Source of the DNA: Sphingomonas psychrolutea
GTDB lineage: Bacteria > Pseudomonadota > Alphaproteobacteria > Sphingomonadales > Sphingomonadaceae
Direction: 5' to 3'
Assembly: GCF_014636175.1 (NCBI RefSeq)
Contig: NZ_BMDW01000009.1
Span: 1-64,000, forward strand
Length of the DNA stretch: 64,000 nt
The notes beneath the pieces are model-generated. The model saw only the letters and a program-made list of their open reading frames with translations. It did no database searches and was not told the DNA's origin. Position numbers and translations under genes: made by a program. Numbering within the stretch: the first letter of the stretch is position 1; each line of letters begins with the position of its first letter. Of the stretch, positions 33,578 to 42,332 are shown piece by piece.

Positions 33578-35311
33578 TCAGATCGTCGGCAGCGTGGTGC
33601 AGTTGCCCGACAGGCTGGTGCCGAGCGCCGCAGTCGTGCTGTTGCAGGTCCAACCCTGATACCAGGTGTCGCTCGCGCCGCTGACCGCACCGATATACGT
33701 CGTCCGGTCGAAGAAACCGGCTGGCGTGATCGTGATGCCGTTGAACACCCGACCGTTCAGCGTCGTCTGGTCGAACGCGGTGACGGCGGTTTCATTGGCG
33801 CCGTTGATGAACAGATTCGTCAGCGTCGGCGTATAGGTCGTCGCATTATTGTTGTTGCTGCCAGAACCGAAAATGGCAGCGACATCGGCATCGGTCAGCG
33901 TCTGGCCGCTGAGCGGCGAGCCGATGAACGGACGCGTGGTCAGGCACTGCATGACCACCGAGCGGAACACGGGGGCGCCGTTCTCGTCGGTCGTCGCATC
34001 GACGGTCGCGCCTGCGGTGCGCGAGTCGCTGATCCGCAAGCAGGAGTGCGACGGGTTGGTCGTCAGGATCGAATTGACCAGCGTATAGTCGGTCGCGCCA
34101 CGCAGCAGGATCGCTGCCTGATCGGCATTGCCCGGGCCGGTGCGATCGAGGAAGGTCGCGTTCGACACCGTGGTGTTCTGGCGCGGATTGTCGAGCACCG
34201 AATTGTTGTCGGTATCGGCCTCGATCATCGCATCGGCACCCTGAGCGAGGCTGCCCGCGCGCTGTGCGACGATGACGTATTGGAAGTTCGCCTTCGTGCC
34301 CACGTCGGTATCGAGATTGTCGTCCTCGGCACCGATCGAGACGTAATATTTCATCGCGACATGGCCGCCGAAGAATTCGGCACCGTCATCCGAGCTGTTG
34401 AACGACTGGATATGGTCGATGACCGTACCTTCGCCGACGCCTTGCGTGGTCAGCGACTGCAATTCGGTCGCGGCCGACAGGACGAAGCCCGAATAGCGGA
34501 TCTGCGCGTAGCTGATGCGGCCGCTGTTATCGAGGTTGTTCGCGCCGCCATACAGCGCCGGATCCACTGCGCCTTCGGTCTGGCGCTCGCACGCGGTGGT
34601 GCCGGCATTGGGCGAGCTGCCATTTGCAAGCGCCGGTGTGCCCGGAACCGCGCAATCGGTGATCTGCGCACGGCCCGAAAGCACGACGCCGCCCCATTGA
34701 CCCGACGAACTGTCGGTGTTGAGGCCGAGCACATTGTCGCGGCTGGTGAAGACGATCGGCGCGGTCGCGGTGCCGACGGCATTGATGCGGTTGCCGCGGT
34801 TGACGTTGAGCCAGGTTGCCCCCGACGCGGCATAGATCACCACGCCCGGCTGGATCGTCAGCGTGACGTTCGAATCGGCGGTCAGCGTGCGGCTGGTGCC
34901 ATCGGGCTGCGTTACGACGCGGGTGTTGGTCGAGCTCAGCGGCGTCGGGCCATTGTCATAGCCGACATCGACCCGGCCCGGTAGGAAATACAGCAGGCCC
35001 GGGATGCGCGTAAGGTTGATGCTGGAGACGATCCGCGCCGGCAAGGCGCAGACGCGGTACGTACCGGTCGGGCCGGTGATCGTGCCGCGGTCGCTCAGCC
35101 CCTGTGCGTCGGCGATCGTCGGGCAACCCGTGGCTGGGGTGACGAGCGACACCGTCGGGGTCGGCGTGGGTGCCGGGGTCGGCGCGGGGTTGTTGATAAT
35201 GCTGATATTGCCGCCGGTACCGGGCGATGCGATGTCGTTCGCGCCGCAGCCACCGAGCGCGGCGATCGATACGGTCGCAATCAACATGCGACGCAGATTC
35301 GAAGTGGTCAT
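33578..35311 (-). CDS. large beta-helix-like lipoprotein paired with TonB receptor
   Basis: A 577-aa lipoprotein with lipobox ALGGC near residue 22, then a Pro/Thr linker (PAPTPAPTPTPT). The body is rich in beta turns: LTIQPGVVIYA, AVGTATAPIVFTS, SGQWGGVVLSGRAQI, YGGANNLDNSGRISYAQIRYSGF and FNSSDDGAEFFGG. These resemble a right-handed parallel beta-helix found in lipoproteins next to TonB receptors. Eight Cys remain in the mature part after the lipid Cys, suggesting disulfides. The function is unrecognised; surface capture of a ligand for the receptor is inferred. AGGGA precedes ATG 35311. A Pho-box-like repeat lies 136-164 bp upstream. Confidence 0.85.
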   Translation of the reverse strand: MTTSNLRRMLIATVSIAALGGCGANDIASPGTGGNISIINNPAPTPAPTPTPTVSLVTPATGCPTIADAQGLSDRGTITGPTGTYRVCALPARIVSSINLTRIPGLLYFLPGRVDVGYDNGPTPLSSTNTRVVTQPDGTSRTLTADSNVTLTIQPGVVIYAASGATWLNVNRGNRINAVGTATAPIVFTSRDNVLGLNTDSSSGQWGGVVLSGRAQITDCAVPGTPALANGSSPNAGTTACERQTEGAVDPALYGGANNLDNSGRISYAQIRYSGFVLSAATELQSLTTQGVGEGTVIDHIQSFNSSDDGAEFFGGHVAMKYYVSIGAEDDNLDTDVGTKANFQYVIVAQRAGSLAQGADAMIEADTDNNSVLDNPRQNTTVSNATFLDRTGPGNADQAAILLRGATDYTLVNSILTTNPSHSCLRISDSRTAGATVDATTDENGAPVFRSVVMQCLTTRPFIGSPLSGQTLTDADVAAIFGSGSNNNNATTYTPTLTNLFINGANETAVTAFDQTTLNGRVFNGITITPAGFFDRTTYIGAVSGASDTWYQGWTCNSTTAALGTSLSGNCTTLPTI

Positions 35312-35439
35312 GTTCCCTGTCTCCAGCTCGCTGAACCGCCTGGTTGGCGGCTTTGATCAGACGATGCAGTCGCGAGTCGGCTCGCCCCCTCGCATCCTCA
35401 TCGAGGTCGCTCTAGAAAAGGGATGTGACGCGCTAAGTG

Positions 35440-35480
35440 TATTTTCGTGACAGAAACGTATCAGTTAAATGACGAAAATA
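35440..35480 (-). promoter_or_regulatory. Pho-box-like direct repeats inside a 9-bp inverted repeat
   Basis: On the minus strand three heptamers start at 11-nt intervals: TCGTCAT, CTGATAC and CTGTCAC (35475-35447). Compared with the PhoB unit CTGTCAT they match 5, 4 and 6 of 7, with AT-rich spacers. The same stretch is bounded by a perfect inverted repeat, TATTTTCGT (35440-35448) with ACGAAAATA (35472-35480). It lies just beyond the dioxygenase stop, upstream of the lipoprotein-receptor operon. PhoB control is an inference. Confidence 0.5.
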
Positions 35481-35503
35481 AGACGTGTCCCGAAGCCGCG
35501 CGG

Positions 35504-36169
35504 TCAGGTCGCCCAACCCCACGGGCGTTCGCGAAACCACTTTGTTACTACATACTTGGTGCCCGCACGGACCTTCATGCCGTGGTGCAGCGTAGCTGGA
35601 TTGAGCGTGCCGTCAGGGCGGCGGTTGTTCCACGCGAGCAATTTACCCATCTCGGGGTGAACGATCTTGTCGATCGCTTTGAAGCGCGTCGCACCCCCTG
35701 CATCGGGCGTGTTGAGATAGATCATCACGGTCCATGTCCGGTTGCCGGCAACGCCGCAGAATTTTTCGAAATCCTGCCCCATCGGCTCGAAATAATCGGT
35801 GTGCTGCTTGAATTCCTGGCCGACCGCATAGCGCTGCCCCTGGATCGGCTCGCCATGCACCGGATCAAGGCCGGTAAAGGCCGTAATCTTGGCGTTGAGC
35901 GCAATCGTCAGCGGGTCTTCGGGGGCAAGGTCGCAGGTCTCGCTCGTACGATAGGTGGGGTCGCCGTTGAAATCCGATACCGTCGACGGTCGCCGGGTCG
36001 CGTCGACCGCGGCGCAGACCGCCGCGCACGTCGCGGCATCCAAAAAGCTGCGACGGATGAAAAGGGTAAGCTTTGGGCTCGGCACGCGTTGCACGCCCGC
36101 CTGCGCGATGATGTGCGCGACCACCGCCTCAGAAGGGTGACCCGAGCCGAGATTGAGCGAGTGCGTCAT
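35504..36169 (-). CDS. 2-oxoglutarate/Fe(II) dioxygenase, prolyl 4-hydroxylase-like
   Basis: A 221-aa dioxygenase. The iron ligands are His123 and Asp125 (QHTDYF) and a distal His (195 or 196, TLHHGMKV). Lys205 (GTKYVV) is placed to bind 2-oxoglutarate. TWTVMIYLNTPDAGGATRF is the typical strand before the second half of the site. It resembles bacterial prolyl 4-hydroxylases, but the substrate is unknown. It lies upstream of the lipoprotein gene on the same strand, 192 bp apart, and is divergent from gspC. Confidence 0.9.
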   Translation of the reverse strand: MTHSLNLGSGHPSEAVVAHIIAQAGVQRVPSPKLTLFIRRSFLDAATCAAVCAAVDATRRPSTVSDFNGDPTYRTSETCDLAPEDPLTIALNAKITAFTGLDPVHGEPIQGQRYAVGQEFKQHTDYFEPMGQDFEKFCGVAGNRTWTVMIYLNTPDAGGATRFKAIDKIVHPEMGKLLAWNNRRPDGTLNPATLHHGMKVRAGTKYVVTKWFRERPWGWAT

Positions 36170-36306
36170 CGCCGCCTCTTGCCAAAGCGGTCGCGACTTT
36201 TCCAGTCGCTTGCGTCGTCGCGGTATATGGCGAACAGCTTCACACGAATGACGCAGGACTGTAACACTCCCCGCCTAGCAGGGTCACGATCGAGGATGAG
36301 TGCCGC

Positions 36307-37173
36307 ATGCGGTTGGTATTGGATGCGCGGGCGCGGGCCTTCTTGCGACGCGTACCCGTCACAAAAGTCTATTCTGTCGTCGAGCTGCTGCTGATCGCGC
36401 TGCTCGCGGTGCAGTGCGCGCGCCTTGTCTGGGCGGTGCTGACGCCGGTCGGACCGGTCGGCGTTTGGCGGCCCGAGCAGGGCAATATCACCGGATCGCC
36501 GCAGACGATTCTGCGCGGTTTCGATCCGTTCTTCCTCATCAGCGGCGGGGATGCGGCGGGGCCGAGCGTGGTGACCACGCTCCAGCTCACGCTGTTCGGC
36601 ACGCGGCTCGATGAGGCGCAGGGCGGGGGCTCGGCGATCATTGCCGGGCCCGATGGCATCCAGCAAAGCATCGGCGTGGGTCAGGAAATCATGCCCGGCG
36701 TCCGGCTGAAAGCGGTCGCGTTCGATCATGTCACGATCGACCGCGGCGGCGCCTCCGAGGACCTATTCCTCGTTCAGCCTGATCAGGCCCCGACCGCGGC
36801 GCCTTTACCCAATGGTCCGCCATTGATCGGCGGCAGCGGTGCCGCGTCGCCGGGTGGCGTACCGGCACCCAGCGCGATCGGCGCGCAAGGGGTTACCTTT
36901 GCGCAGCTCAAATCCGATGTTGGCTTTATCCCGCGGATCGACAATGGCCGCGTTAACGGCCTAACGGTGCGATCGCAGGGCGCCGGTGCGGGCTTTCGCG
37001 CCGCAGGGTTGCGCGATGGCGACGTCGTGACGCAAATCGGCGGACGACCCGTCGGCGGCCAAGCCGATATCGAGCGTATCGGCGCACAATATGCCAAAGG
37101 CGGCACGCTCTCGATCACGGTCGAGCGCGCCGGCGACACTGTTCCACTTGCCATCACGATTGCGGGGCCATGA
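36307..37173 (+). CDS. gspC: type II secretion protein GspC
   Basis: Inner-membrane linker of the type II secretion system, 288 aa. A transmembrane helix at about 20-42 (VVELLLIALLAVQCARLVWA) is followed by the periplasmic HR domain (LTLFGTRLDEAQGGGSAIIAG) that contacts the secretin. The C-terminal PDZ domain lies at about 195-285 (GLTVRSQGAGAGFRAAGLRDGD). It is the first gene of the operon; its stop overlaps the gspD start in ATGA. Confidence 0.95.
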   Translation: MRLVLDARARAFLRRVPVTKVYSVVELLLIALLAVQCARLVWAVLTPVGPVGVWRPEQGNITGSPQTILRGFDPFFLISGGDAAGPSVVTTLQLTLFGTRLDEAQGGGSAIIAGPDGIQQSIGVGQEIMPGVRLKAVAFDHVTIDRGGASEDLFLVQPDQAPTAAPLPNGPPLIGGSGAASPGGVPAPSAIGAQGVTFAQLKSDVGFIPRIDNGRVNGLTVRSQGAGAGFRAAGLRDGDVVTQIGGRPVGGQADIERIGAQYAKGGTLSITVERAGDTVPLAITIAGP

Positions 37174-39395
37174 AGAAACTGATCCCAAGACTTTTCTGTG
37201 CCCCGTTGCTGGCCCTGACCTGTGTCGGCCCTGCGCTTGCGCAAACGTCGATGAACGTTCGCGATGCCGATATTCGCGCCTTCATCGCAGATGCGGCGCG
37301 CGTCACCGGTCGCACCTTCATCATCGATGCGCGCGTGACCGGCAAGGTGACCGTCGTCACCGATCATCCGGTTTCGAAATCCGAATATTTCGAGATCTTT
37401 CTGTCGACACTGCGCTCGAACGGCTTGATCGCGGTGCCAACGGGCAACGGTGCCTTCCGCATCCAGCCGACCGACAGTGCCGCGTCGCAGCCAAGCCGCG
37501 TCGGCGCGCGCGGAGTGGCCGGGAACAGCTTTGTCACCGAAGTGGTGCGCTTGCGCTCGATCGAGGCCTCGACCGCAGTCGATACCGTGCGCGGGCTGGT
37601 CTCGCCGCAAGGCTCGGTCACCGCGAACCGCGGCGGCAATAGCCTCGTCATCGTCGATTTCGCCGACAATATCCGCCGCGTCCGCGAAGTGCTGCGCCGG
37701 ATCGACGCCGATACCTCAGCGACGCGCGTCGTCGCGCTGAAGAATGCCGGGGCGCGCGAAATCGCGACCGCGCTCCAAGCCTTGACCGGGCAGGGCGGTG
37801 GCGGCGGGGCAGGGGGTGCGGGCGCCCCGGCAGGTGTCAGCATCGTCGCGATCACCAGTTCCAATTCGGTCGCGATTCGCGGTGACGCCAATTCGGTCGC
37901 GCGCCTCGCCGCGGTCGCCGAGGATCTCGATCGGCGCGCGAAGAACGGGACCGAGATCAAGGTTATCTTTCTTGAAAACGCCGATGCCGAGCAGCTCTTG
38001 CCCGTGCTCCAGCAACTTGTCGGGCAAACGCCGTCGCCGATCACCAATCAGCAGCTTTCCGCGTCGAATTTCGGCAGTAGCGGCAACCAGCAGGGGGGGG
38101 GCAGCGGATTCCAGCCAAGTTCGCGTTCCGCCAACACCCCGGCCGTGCAACAGGATGTCGGTGGCGGTGGCGGTGGCCAGCAAGGTCAGGCGGCGATCAC
38201 GGCGGGCGGTCGCTCGGCCTCGGTCGTCACGCGCTTCGTCGGGGCCAACGCCATCGTTATCGCAGCGCCCGCCGAGGTGCAGCGCCAGCTTGCCGATGTC
38301 GTACGGCAGCTCGATACAAGGCGCGAACAGGTGCTGGTCGAGGCGATCGTTGCCGAAGTGTCGGATCAGACCGCGAGCCAGCTCGGCGCACAATTCGCCA
38401 TCGCCAATATCAAGGGCGGGGTGTTCGCCGCCTCCAGTTTCAAAAACACTGCGCCGAGCCTGCTGACGATCGCGGGCGCGATCGGTGCGCGGCAGCTCAA
38501 CACGCAAACCACCGTCATCAACGGCAGCACCGTCACCACCAGCTCGAACAGTTCCGCCAGCGATTCGCTGCAGCAATCGGCGCTGCAGTCGATCCTCGGC
38601 GCGAGCGGCGGCTTTGGCGGCTGGGCAGGGAAGATCGGCGACACGGTGTTCGGATCGATCATCAACGCGGTGAAAAGCGACACGACCTCCAATCTGCTGC
38701 AAGTTCCGCATCTCGTGATGCTCGACAATCAGGAAGCGCACAGCCTGGTCGGACAGGAAATCCCGATCACCACTGGGCAAGCGCTGTCGACCAATTTCGA
38801 CAATGCCTTCCGCACCACGCAGCGCGAGAATGTCGGGATCGAGCTGACGGTGCGCCCGCAAGTCAATTCGAGCGGCACGGTAAAGCTCAATTTGCGGCTT
38901 GAGGTCAGCTCGATCGCGGGGCCGGTGTCCAGCGACAATAGCGATTTGATCCTCAACAAGCGCGAAGTCGAAACCGTCCGCACCGTCGACGATGGCGACA
39001 TTGCCGTGATCAGCGGACTGCTCGACGACAATGAGCGCCGCACGATCGAGAAAATCCCGTTGCTCGGCGATATTCCGGGGCTCGGCAATCTGTTCCGATC
39101 GAAGGCGAAGTCGCGCACCAAGACGAACCTGATGATCTTCATCCGCCCGACGATCCTGCGCAGCGCCGATGACAGCCGCAAGCTGACCGAGCAACGCTAC
39201 GGCTATTTGCGCCTGCAGCAGGGCTTGGCGACTCCCAATGAGGAACCGTCGATCGACCAGCTCGTCCGCGACTATCTCGGCGCGACCCCGCCGATCCCGA
39301 GTGCGCCTGTTCCGGGGAATATCGAGGATCCGCGTATTTCGGTGCCGATCCAACGTAGCTCGAGCAGCGTGATTAAAACCAAGCGGAGTCGATGA
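37170..39395 (+). CDS. gspD: type II secretion secretin GspD
   Basis: Outer-membrane pore of the type II system, 741 aa with a signal peptide (LLALTCVGPALAQ). The order is N0 (NVRDADIRAFIADAARVTGR), N1-N3 with Gly-rich loops (about 210-225 and 295-345), then the secretin core with VPHLVMLDNQEAHSLVGQEIP and ERRTIEKIPLLGDIPGLG. A short S-domain-like tail follows. Start and reading frame are fixed by the overlap with gspC. A REPIN follows before gspE. Confidence 0.97.
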   Translation: MKKLIPRLFCAPLLALTCVGPALAQTSMNVRDADIRAFIADAARVTGRTFIIDARVTGKVTVVTDHPVSKSEYFEIFLSTLRSNGLIAVPTGNGAFRIQPTDSAASQPSRVGARGVAGNSFVTEVVRLRSIEASTAVDTVRGLVSPQGSVTANRGGNSLVIVDFADNIRRVREVLRRIDADTSATRVVALKNAGAREIATALQALTGQGGGGGAGGAGAPAGVSIVAITSSNSVAIRGDANSVARLAAVAEDLDRRAKNGTEIKVIFLENADAEQLLPVLQQLVGQTPSPITNQQLSASNFGSSGNQQGGGSGFQPSSRSANTPAVQQDVGGGGGGQQGQAAITAGGRSASVVTRFVGANAIVIAAPAEVQRQLADVVRQLDTRREQVLVEAIVAEVSDQTASQLGAQFAIANIKGGVFAASSFKNTAPSLLTIAGAIGARQLNTQTTVINGSTVTTSSNSSASDSLQQSALQSILGASGGFGGWAGKIGDTVFGSIINAVKSDTTSNLLQVPHLVMLDNQEAHSLVGQEIPITTGQALSTNFDNAFRTTQRENVGIELTVRPQVNSSGTVKLNLRLEVSSIAGPVSSDNSDLILNKREVETVRTVDDGDIAVISGLLDDNERRTIEKIPLLGDIPGLGNLFRSKAKSRTKTNLMIFIRPTILRSADDSRKLTEQRYGYLRLQQGLATPNEEPSIDQLVRDYLGATPPIPSAPVPGNIEDPRISVPIQRSSSSVIKTKRSR

Positions 39396-39418
39396 GTGCG
39401 CGGTCGCTGTCTTGATTC

Positions 39419-39521
39419 TTCCCCGGCGAAGGCCGGGGCCCAGTTGCGAAGGCTGTGGAATTCGAGCGCAGCGCCCGGGAACGTTGCGCCGCAAGACTGG
39501 GCCCCGGCCTTCGCCGGGGAA
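39419..39521. repeat. REPIN-like inverted repeat inside the gsp operon
   Basis: An arm beginning TTCCCCGGCGAAGGCCGGGG at 39419 (running to 39448) pairs with a mate from 39490 to 39521 that ends CGCCGGGGAA. Each arm is itself palindromic. It fills the gap between gspD and gspE; the gspE ribosome site AAGGA starts at the last bases of the repeat. Confidence 0.88.
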
Positions 39522-39532
39522 GGAATAAAGCT

Positions 39533-41113
39533 ATGAGCGATCTTCGCCAAACGCTCGCCATGGGCGATCCAACAGCCGACGCCGCGGTAGCCATCCCCAA
39601 CATCACCATTCCTTACGCCTTCGCCCGCCGCTTCGGCGTGGTGCTCGATCCCGGCAGCGACTCGCACTTTGCCGTCGCCATGCGCGAAGGCGCCGATCCG
39701 AAGGTCCTGCTCGAACTGCGGCGCCATCTTGCGCGCCCGTTCGACGTCGGATTCGTTTCGGCAAGCGAGTTCGACCGTCTGCTGTCCGAAGCCTATGCGA
39801 TGGACGGTCAGGCCGCAGCGATGGCCGCAGGCACGCTCGGTCTGGGCGACGAGCTCGACATGCTGGCGGATCATCTGCCCACCGCCGACGATTTGCTCGA
39901 CACCGCCGACGATGCCCCTGCGATTCGCCTGATCAACGGCATCATCGCCGATGCCGCGCGCAACGGCGTGTCCGACATCCATATCGAGCCGTACGAAACC
40001 GGCCTGGTCGTGCGGATGCGGATCGACGGCGTGCTGCGCGAGACGCTGCGGATGCCGCCGCATGTCGCGCCCGTGGTCGTCAGCCGCGTGAAGGTGATGG
40101 CACGGCTCGACATCGCCGAGCGGCGCGTGCCGCAGGATGGTCGTATCGGCCTGACGCTGGGCGGCAAATTGCTCGACGTGCGCGTCTCCACGCTGCCATC
40201 CCGAGCGGGCGAACGCGTCGTGCTGCGTATCCTCGACAAGGAGAATGCCGGGATCACGCTCGACGTGCTCGGCATGACGGCGGCGATCAACCAGTTGCTG
40301 AAAGAGGCGATCACCGAGCCCAACGGCATCATCCTCGTCACCGGGCCGACCGGATCGGGCAAGACCACCACGCTCTACGCCGCGATGCGATTGCTCAACG
40401 ATGGCAGCCGTAATATCCTGACGGTCGAGGATCCGGTCGAATATGCGATGGACGGGATCGGCCAGACGCAAGTCAATCCCAAAGTCGGGCTGACCTTTGC
40501 GGCCGGCTTGCGCGCGATCCTGCGGCAGGATCCCGATGTCGTGATGGTCGGCGAAATTCGCGACCGCGAGACCGCCGAGATTGCGGTGCAGGCTTCGCTC
40601 ACCGGGCATTTGGTGCTCTCGACCGTCCACACCAACGACGCAGTCGGCGCGATTACGCGGATGCGCGACATGAAGGTCGAACCGTTCCTGCTCGCCTCGA
40701 CGCTCCGCGCGGTCATCGCGCAGCGGCTGGTCCGGCGGCTCTGCGAAAATTGCCGCAAGCCGGTGCAGGCCGAGGGTTCGGTGTCGGCGCTGCTCGGGTT
40801 CGATGCGGGCACGATCGTCTATGAAGCGGTCGGCTGCGAGCTTTGCCAGGGAACCGGCTATAAGGGGCGCGTCGGCGTGTATGAAGCGATCCGCATCGAC
40901 GAGACCGTCCGCCGCATGATCAACGACGGCGGCGACGAGGCGCTGATCGCGCGCCACGCCTTCCTCCATGCGCCCACGCTTGGATCGGCTGCACGCCAGT
41001 TGGTTCGCGACGGTGTCACTACGCCTGAAGAAGCGGTGCGCGTCTCACGCCGCGACATGGCCGATGCCGAGGCGCCGCTGGTGGCGCCGGAACCCGAAGC
41101 GGCAAATGGCTGA
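39533..41113 (+). CDS. gspE: type II secretion ATPase GspE
   Basis: Cytoplasmic hexameric ATPase powering pseudopilus assembly, 526 aa. The N1E/N2E domain (about 1-110) is followed by the catalytic core with Walker A GPTGSGKTTT (about 271-278), the Asp box VEDPVEY, Walker B-like DPDVVMVGEIRD and His box STVHTND. The zinc tetracysteine pair is CENC (about 403) and CELC (about 435). ATG 39533 has AAGGA upstream; an earlier in-frame start lies inside the REPIN and is rejected. Confidence 0.97.
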   Translation: MSDLRQTLAMGDPTADAAVAIPNITIPYAFARRFGVVLDPGSDSHFAVAMREGADPKVLLELRRHLARPFDVGFVSASEFDRLLSEAYAMDGQAAAMAAGTLGLGDELDMLADHLPTADDLLDTADDAPAIRLINGIIADAARNGVSDIHIEPYETGLVVRMRIDGVLRETLRMPPHVAPVVVSRVKVMARLDIAERRVPQDGRIGLTLGGKLLDVRVSTLPSRAGERVVLRILDKENAGITLDVLGMTAAINQLLKEAITEPNGIILVTGPTGSGKTTTLYAAMRLLNDGSRNILTVEDPVEYAMDGIGQTQVNPKVGLTFAAGLRAILRQDPDVVMVGEIRDRETAEIAVQASLTGHLVLSTVHTNDAVGAITRMRDMKVEPFLLASTLRAVIAQRLVRRLCENCRKPVQAEGSVSALLGFDAGTIVYEAVGCELCQGTGYKGRVGVYEAIRIDETVRRMINDGGDEALIARHAFLHAPTLGSAARQLVRDGVTTPEEAVRVSRRDMADAEAPLVAPEPEAANG

Positions 41114-42332
41114 TTTCGACTATCTCGTGATCGACACCAAAGGCCGCGAAGTGCGCGGGCATATTGCCGCGCCGTCGATCGATGACGCGCGCGAACTGCT
41201 CGATCGGCGGCGGCTCTATGTCGTCAAGGTTGAACCGGGCTCGGGTCGCCCCGCCAAAGGCAAGCCGTTGCTGTCCGACCTGCGGATTGGTCGCGCGAAG
41301 ATGAACACCAAGCAGCTGACGCTCTTCACGCGTCAGCTTGCGACGCTCAACCGCGTCTCGCCGCTCGAGGAGTCGCTCCGCACGATCAGCCGCCAGACCG
41401 AGCAGGAACATGTCCGTGCGATCGTCGATTCAGTCCATTCGGGCGTGATGGAGGGGCGGCGCCTGCACGAGGCGATGGCGCGCGAGGCAAAGAGCTTTCC
41501 GGCTTTGTACCGTGCGATGGTCTCGGCCGGCGAAACCTCGGGCTCGCTGCCGGTCATCCTCGAACGCCTGTCGGTGCTGCTCGAACGGCAGGCCGAAATG
41601 AACGGTAAGATCCTGACCACGATCGCTTACCCATCGGTGCTGGCGGTGGTGGCGATGGCGGTGGTGACAGCGTTGATGGTGTTCGTCGTGCCGCAAGTGG
41701 TCGAGCAATTCGACACCGTCGGGCAGCAATTGCCGTTTCTCACGCGCGCGGTGATGGGGGTGTCAAGTTTCCTTGTTAGTTATTGGTGGTTGTTGGTTTT
41801 ATGCCTAACCTTAGTAACCTTTGGGACGTGGCGCGCGCTCAGGAACCCGCGCATCAAGCTCGCCTTTGACACCCGCATCCTCAAGCTCCCGCTGCTTGGA
41901 CGCCTGCTGCGCGATCTCCACGCCGCGCGGATGGCGCGGACGCTGGCGACCATGGTCGCGAGTCGCCTGCCGCTGCTCGAAGGGCTTACGCTGACCGGCG
42001 GCACGATCCATAACCTTCGGCTGAAACAAGCCTCGGACGAGATCATCGAATCGATACGGGGCGGCGGCAGCCTGTCGGCGGCGATGCGGCGGACTGGGGT
42101 GTTCCCACCGCTGCTGACCTATCTCGCCGCGTCAGGCGAGACCGCCGGGCAGCTCGACGACATGCTGGAGCGCGCTGCCGACTATCTCGAGCGCGAGTTC
42201 GACCGCTTCACCACCACCGCTTTGTCGCTGCTTGAGCCGCTGATTATCGTCGTGATGGGGGGCGTCGTCGCGACGATCGTGCTATCGATCCTGCTCCCGA
42301 TCCTGCAACTCAACACGCTGGCCGGACAATGA
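41106..42332 (+). CDS. gspF: type II secretion inner-membrane platform protein GspF
   Basis: Polytopic platform protein, 408 aa, with two GspF domains (TLFTRQLATLNRVSPLEESL, about 75-195; and about 275-400, LARTLATMVASRLPLLEGL). It has three transmembrane segments (about 175-200, 220-240, 375-400). The start overlaps the gspE end by 8 nt. Codons 220-239, in the second helix, use many rare AT-ending codons (see findings). Confidence 0.96.
   Translation: MADFDYLVIDTKGREVRGHIAAPSIDDARELLDRRRLYVVKVEPGSGRPAKGKPLLSDLRIGRAKMNTKQLTLFTRQLATLNRVSPLEESLRTISRQTEQEHVRAIVDSVHSGVMEGRRLHEAMAREAKSFPALYRAMVSAGETSGSLPVILERLSVLLERQAEMNGKILTTIAYPSVLAVVAMAVVTALMVFVVPQVVEQFDTVGQQLPFLTRAVMGVSSFLVSYWWLLVLCLTLVTFGTWRALRNPRIKLAFDTRILKLPLLGRLLRDLHAARMARTLATMVASRLPLLEGLTLTGGTIHNLRLKQASDEIIESIRGGGSLSAAMRRTGVFPPLLTYLAASGETAGQLDDMLERAADYLEREFDRFTTTALSLLEPLIIVVMGGVVATIVLSILLPILQLNTLAGQ

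Noticed and set aside
37716..39494. 592-codon minus-strand frame opposite gspD
   Set aside because: Antisense shadow spanning a REPIN; no recognisable features.
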